This document shows positions 61,055 through 64,000 of a DNA stretch of 64,000 nt, in pieces. Under the pieces are notes generated by a model. The model had not been told where the DNA came from. It worked only from the letters and a program-made list of their open reading frames with translations, and searched no databases. The translations under genes were made by a program, and so were the position numbers. How positions within the stretch are numbered: position 1 is the stretch's first letter; the number at the start of each line of letters is the position of its first letter. Source of the DNA: Poriferisodalis sp965208485 (GTDB lineage: Bacteria; Actinomycetota; Acidimicrobiia; Acidimicrobiales; Poriferisodalaceae); the NCBI RefSeq assembly GCF_965208485.1, contig NZ_OZ242344.1, positions 3,410,001-3,474,000 of the forward strand, in the 5' to 3' direction.

Positions 61055-61314
61055 CAGGCAACCGGAGCGGACTGCCGAATCGAGACGAATCGGGCGTCCT
61101 TGCGGATCTCGACGACCTCGTCATCCCGGAACTTTCGGGTCCGAAGCCGATCCTTGCCCTCGATCTCTCCGAGGTCGAACGCAGCCGGATCACGGCCGGC
61201 GAGTTTCAGCAGGTCTGCGGCTCGCTGACTCAGATCAGCCGCCTCGTATTCTTCGCCGTCAATGGTGAACGGGATGAGCCGCCCCAGATCTACGACGTTG
61301 GGTTGGTCAGACAT
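61054..61314 (-). CDS. Ubiquitin-like protein (multi-ubiquitin family, single domain)
   Basis: The 86-residue protein has a beta-grasp-like domain of about 70 residues: PFTIDGEEYEAADLSQRAAD, LLKLAGRDPAAFDLGEIEG, and DDEVVEIRKDARFVSIRQ. These are the marks of the bacterial multi-ubiquitin family, normally found as tandem domains; here there is just one. The C-terminus is SAPVA with no Gly-Gly. ATG 61314 is chosen because AAAGGAAAC lies upstream; a longer open frame upstream does not look coding. It is the first gene of the operon Ubl, E2-like, JAB-E1, membrane protein. Confidence 0.75.
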   Translation of the reverse strand: MSDQPNVVDLGRLIPFTIDGEEYEAADLSQRAADLLKLAGRDPAAFDLGEIEGKDRLRTRKFRDDEVVEIRKDARFVSIRQSAPVA

Positions 61315-61371
61315 CGGCACGTTTCCTTTCGCAGTGGTGGATATGTCAATGAGTCGAGAATCGCTAGCCGT

Positions 61372-61433
61372 GTGAAACTTCCGCAGTGACAGCGCCACAA
61401 GACCGCTGGCGGCGTCGCGACTCAAGGTTTCAC
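61372..61433. promoter_or_regulatory. Inverted GTGAAAC sites between the Ubl operon and sigma gene
   Basis: GTGAAAC at 61372-61378 (plus) and its reverse complement GTTTCAC at 61427-61433 lie in the 148-base divergent gap. Each is placed 80-120 bases from the start it would serve and resembles an ECF-type -35 element (GAAAC). They could be shared promoter sites for the sigma factor encoded at 61463, or an operator. Confidence 0.4.
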
Positions 61434-61462
61434 GGTGAATTCGATTTTCGACAAACAGTGAA

Positions 61463-62140
61463 ATGCACGGCGTAGCCATTGACCTACAGCACCCCCTGCT
61501 GCTCGATCGGCCGCGCCTGGAAGAAATCCGAATTGCGATGTACACGGTCATCCAAAAGCAGGTCGGCAGGTACCGTGCGCGCAGCAGCAACGGCCGGCTC
61601 GTGGACCCAGCGCTTCACGGTGGCGTGAGCGCCGACGACGTGCTGCAAGATGCCTTCGAGGAGCTACTGCAGCACCAGTACTTGGAATTTGCTGGCAGTT
61701 GGGAGGCGCTCGCCGTCGACATTGCCAGGAAGCGTTCGATCGACGCTGTGAGGAGGTCACGGAAGGGTCTCCGGCCAACCGAGCATCGGTCAGAGATCAC
61801 CGTGACCTCGATTGATGCCATTGGCGCTGATCGCAGCGAACGACGGTCCCTCGAAGCGGTCCCGGCGTCCGAGATGACGCCGGAAGATCGGTTCTTGCAG
61901 GACGAAGCGGAATACCTGTCCGCCCTCAGGGTCGCGGCACTACGTGATCTGGCATTGGAAGTCCTCGACGAACGGCAGCAGGCCGTCTTCTTTGGCGTTG
62001 CGTTCGAAGAGAAGACGAGACGCGCCATCGGCGTGGAACTTGGTATCAGCGGCCAAATGGTGGGAAGAATCTTCGCGAAGGCTATGACGTTGATTGAAAA
62101 TGATCCGCGCTATCCGTACCGCTCGCGCCAGCAAGAGTGA
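61463..62140 (+). CDS. Sigma-70 family (ECF-like) sigma factor
   Basis: The 225-residue protein has a sigma region 2 (VIQKQVGRYRAR, SADDVLQDAFEELL, AVDIARKRSIDAVRRSRKG) and a region 4 (LDERQQAVFFGVAFEEKTRR, AIGVELGISGQMVGRIFAKA). No anti-sigma factor is adjacent. It diverges from the Ubl operon and precedes an ImmA/IrrE-type protease gene by 35 bases. Such a protease could cleave a regulator that controls this sigma factor or its targets. It may switch on the Ubl operon; this is an inference. Confidence 0.85.
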   Translation: MHGVAIDLQHPLLLDRPRLEEIRIAMYTVIQKQVGRYRARSSNGRLVDPALHGGVSADDVLQDAFEELLQHQYLEFAGSWEALAVDIARKRSIDAVRRSRKGLRPTEHRSEITVTSIDAIGADRSERRSLEAVPASEMTPEDRFLQDEAEYLSALRVAALRDLALEVLDERQQAVFFGVAFEEKTRRAIGVELGISGQMVGRIFAKAMTLIENDPRYPYRSRQQE

Positions 62141-62175
62141 CGACCATCTAGACACACAGCACCAAGGCATAGGGG

Positions 62176-63270
62176 ATGAAGTACGTGGAGAAAGGGCCAG
62201 TGAGCCTCAGTGAGTTTCGACAGCAGTATCTGGATTACCGAGAAGGGAATCGCGACGCGACGCCATCGACAGACGGCCTAGAGACCGCTGACCAACGAGC
62301 GGCAGACGAGTTCGTCCAGCTATTGGACGAGGCAACCGGAGTCGACCCTCGGGCGTCTGGGCCATCAATTGAGCTGCTACTTGCTCGATCGCAGCGCGCG
62401 CCCGTCGTGGCTCCGGTGCCCACGGAATCTGGGACCCCATCGTCCAAGGTGTCTCCTGCTGAAGTCCGGAGAGAACTACTGCAACAAGCCGTGCCGCTAC
62501 AGAAGGCCACGGCGAGGGGCTGGCTTCCGCGCGGTGAGCTTGATCGTCTTGAAGCAGCGGCGCGCGACCTGCTTGAGATTGACGATCTCAGTGATGACCC
62601 ACCATTTGCAGTAGCTGCCCGGCGCTCAAACCAAGAAGAGTCGATGAGCGTAGAACAGAAGGCCTGGCTGGGACGCATTCGGCAAATCGCCCGCCAGTGG
62701 GCCGTGCCCGAGTACCAACCGCAAGAGCTAGAGGCGGTTGCGGCACGCCTGCCGTCAGTTCTTCAAGCTGGGCCCCAAGCCATTCCGAGAGCTGTGGAGC
62801 TCCTAGCCGAAGCAGGTGTTCGTGTCGTGTTTTGCGAGGGCCTACCTGGTGGGCGACTCGCGGGCGCCGTGACCCTGATGCCAGAGGGCGGGCCGGTCAT
62901 TGGTCTCACGACGCGGGGAGATCGTTTCGACAGTGTCGTCTTTACGCTCCTGCACGAGTGTGCACACTTGGTGAGGGGCCATATCGCACCCGATTCGCCT
63001 CCGCTCCTAGATGACGAATCCCATGCACGTGATCAGGACGATCCAAGGGAGATCGAGGCCAATGAATTGGCCTCGTGGTGGATGTTCCCAGGTGGACTTG
63101 ACCTCGCCTCGGCCTACGACGACGTAGAGGCGGCAGCACGTCGTCATCGCGTTCACCCGAGCTGCGTCGCAGGCCGGATTCAGCACGAATCTGGAGATTG
63201 GAAAATGCTTCGGGAACACCGTTGCAAGGTGCGCGACGAGTTGAGGGAACTCGATCTACTCGCGAGCTAA
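62176..63270 (+). CDS. ImmA/IrrE-family metallopeptidase
   Basis: The 364-residue protein has an N-terminal half of unclear fold (with a helical RREL-LQQAVPLQKATARG region) and a C-terminal zinc protease domain. Its motif is FTLLHECAHLVRGH (HExxH, about residue 257), with EIEANELASWWM as the downstream acidic part. ImmA/IrrE proteases cut repressors in response to DNA damage or phage. The gene follows the sigma-factor gene on the plus strand, so the two are probably one unit. The ATG at 62176 is just after GGGG; a GTG at 62200 is possible. Confidence 0.9.
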   Translation: MKYVEKGPVSLSEFRQQYLDYREGNRDATPSTDGLETADQRAADEFVQLLDEATGVDPRASGPSIELLLARSQRAPVVAPVPTESGTPSSKVSPAEVRRELLQQAVPLQKATARGWLPRGELDRLEAAARDLLEIDDLSDDPPFAVAARRSNQEESMSVEQKAWLGRIRQIARQWAVPEYQPQELEAVAARLPSVLQAGPQAIPRAVELLAEAGVRVVFCEGLPGGRLAGAVTLMPEGGPVIGLTTRGDRFDSVVFTLLHECAHLVRGHIAPDSPPLLDDESHARDQDDPREIEANELASWWMFPGGLDLASAYDDVEAAARRHRVHPSCVAGRIQHESGDWKMLREHRCKVRDELRELDLLAS

Positions 63271-63383
63271 GTCGGTTGCCTGCACTCGGTGAGTCAGGTT
63301 CGTCTAAGAACTGGACTGAGGTATCAACTGGTGCTGGTGGGCACTGCTCAACTCGCTTCGCGTGCCCGCTCGGATGGGTAATG

Positions 63384-63842
63384 TCAGCCGCCGGTGACCT
63401 GCCAGTGGACGAGGGTGTAGGGCGGGTTGCCGTTGTCGTGGTCTTCGAAGACGGCTTCGACATCGCTGCCGATGACGATCTCTTGCATTGGGTCGCCCAG
63501 CAGGTTGCCGATCATGCGCAGGTTGTCGGCGTGGGGCAGCTCGACGAGCACGACGATGTAGGGGCCGTGGTCGGCCAGCGCCGGATGCACCGGGTGATGC
63601 ACCCGCTGCCAGGAGTAGATGCGGGCCGTGGGCTCGACGGTCACCCACTCGACATTGAGCGACTGGCAGTTGTGGCACATCCAGTCCGGACCCCACTGGT
63701 AGGTGCCGCAGTCAGCGCAGCGCTGCACGCGCAGCTCGTGTTCGCGGGTGCCCTCCCAATAGGGCGCATCCATGCCGTCTCGCATGGGTGCGGGTTGCGT
63801 GAGGCCCTCGGGCAGGTACGTGCCCTCCGCGAGCGAGCTCAT
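63384..63842 (-). CDS. DUF35 zinc-ribbon/OB-fold protein, thiolase partner
   Basis: The 152-residue protein has a rubredoxin-like zinc ribbon (CADCGTYQWGPDWMCHNC) and an OB-fold (IYSWQRVHHPVHPALADHGP, VLVELPHADNLRMIGNLLG). DUF35 proteins form complexes with thiolases or hydratases of steroid and acyl-CoA metabolism. Its ATG overlaps the stop of a thiolase-like gene (ATGA). The 3-prime part has a diverged copy at 48170-48410, at the other edge of the defence-type island. Confidence 0.9.
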   Translation of the reverse strand: MSSLAEGTYLPEGLTQPAPMRDGMDAPYWEGTREHELRVQRCADCGTYQWGPDWMCHNCQSLNVEWVTVEPTARIYSWQRVHHPVHPALADHGPYIVVLVELPHADNLRMIGNLLGDPMQEIVIGSDVEAVFEDHDNGNPPYTLVHWQVTGG

Positions 63843-64000
63843 CCCAGCGCCTCGGCCGTGCCGTAGATCGCCGTCGAGGCGATCTCCACCATCGGTCCAG
63901 CGTTCGAGAGCGACACGTTCACGTTGGGCACCTGGTTGGTGGAGTCGCCGCGCACCTGCCGTACGGCCTCAATTTGCATCCCAAGTCCGTGCATGTAGCA
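63839..64000 (-). CDS. SCP-x-type thiolase, C-terminal end (partial)
   Basis: Fifty-three codons and the stop are visible on the minus strand; the rest is beyond the window. It reads YMHGLGMQIEAVRQVRGDST, then NQVPNVNVSLSNAGPMVEIA, which is the end of the lipid-transfer/thiolase family found with DUF35 proteins. Together the pair probably performs a thiolytic or aldol step in CoA-ester degradation. The stop overlaps the DUF35 start. Confidence 0.85.
   Translation of the reverse strand, partial: CYMHGLGMQIEAVRQVRGDSTNQVPNVNVSLSNAGPMVEIASTAIYGTAEALG

Noticed and set aside
61315..61590. N-terminal extension of the Ubl protein to 61590
   Set aside because: It overlaps the sigma-factor gene on the other strand and has an Arg/Ser-rich, non-family sequence; ATG 61314 has a ribosome binding site.
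62141..62175. Similarity of CGACCATCTAGACACAC here to the mgsB-mgsC gap
   Set aside because: It is short and lacks the hairpins; taken as chance.

Overview
This window is from a high-GC actinobacterium, most likely a member of the Acidimicrobiia (an inference). The left end has the actinobacterial order rplJ-rplL, rpoB-rpoC, rpsL-rpsG-fusA, tuf, rpsJ. Several F420-type enzymes are present (deazaflavin nitroreductase, LLM and PPOX families), together with an SCP-x-like thiolase paired with a DUF35 protein. Tmm and Tdm, the trimethylamine enzymes, suggest a marine or host-associated life.

Layout. 1-13.4 kb: ribosomal proteins, RNA polymerase and translation factors, with three promoters of one shared type. 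The S10 operon stops after rpsJ, next to a solo IS end. 13.7-16.9 kb: a degraded patch (truncated dioxygenase, VapC fragment, Uma2-like gene) and a LysR regulator. 17-30 kb: a complete N-methylglutamate pathway for monomethylamine, consisting of a four-subunit N-methylglutamate dehydrogenase (mgdABCD-like), gamma-glutamylmethylamide synthetase (gmaS) and three-subunit N-methylglutamate synthase (mgsABC), followed by an unknown gene and an FAD amine oxidase. 30-36 kb: an insertion-rich stretch with a 107-bp MITE-like element, four exported or cell-wall genes, a truncated second copy of the amine oxidase, a toxin-antitoxin pair and a third scrap of the oxidase 3' end. 36-44 kb, minus strand: a second amine oxidase, Tmm, Tdm, a small membrane protein, an ammonium transporter and three tiny membrane proteins. 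44-48 kb: an XRE-cupin regulator and F420/metal-dependent enzymes. 48.2-63.4 kb: a defence-type island flanked by two copies of a DUF35 gene 3' end. It holds an ISL3-family IS with an 8-bp target duplication inside a broken gene, a type I restriction system, a DUF6338 gene with a tiny partner, and a ubiquitin-like conjugation operon (Ubl, E2-like, JAB-E1, membrane protein) divergent from an ECF-like sigma factor and an ImmA/IrrE protease. 63.4-64 kb: the DUF35 gene and a thiolase end.

How it works together. Tmm would oxidise trimethylamine to its N-oxide. Tdm would demethylate the N-oxide to dimethylamine and formaldehyde. GmaS, Mgs and Mgd would turn monomethylamine into glutamate plus a C1 unit. 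The dimethylamine step has no recognised monooxygenase here; the two FAD amine oxidases are candidates. The Amt protein would handle ammonium or methylammonium.

Most unusual observations. (1) In the mgd operon both the mgdA-mgdB and mgdB-mgdC junctions are filled with tandem repeats (71 bp and 65 bp). Each unit is a complete 22-23 codon micro-ORF linked to the next by TGATG or ATGA, an unbroken stop-start relay. (2) The ubiquitin-like conjugation locus carries a divergent sigma factor and IrrE-type protease. (3) RpoC has lost all four cysteines of its second zinc site.
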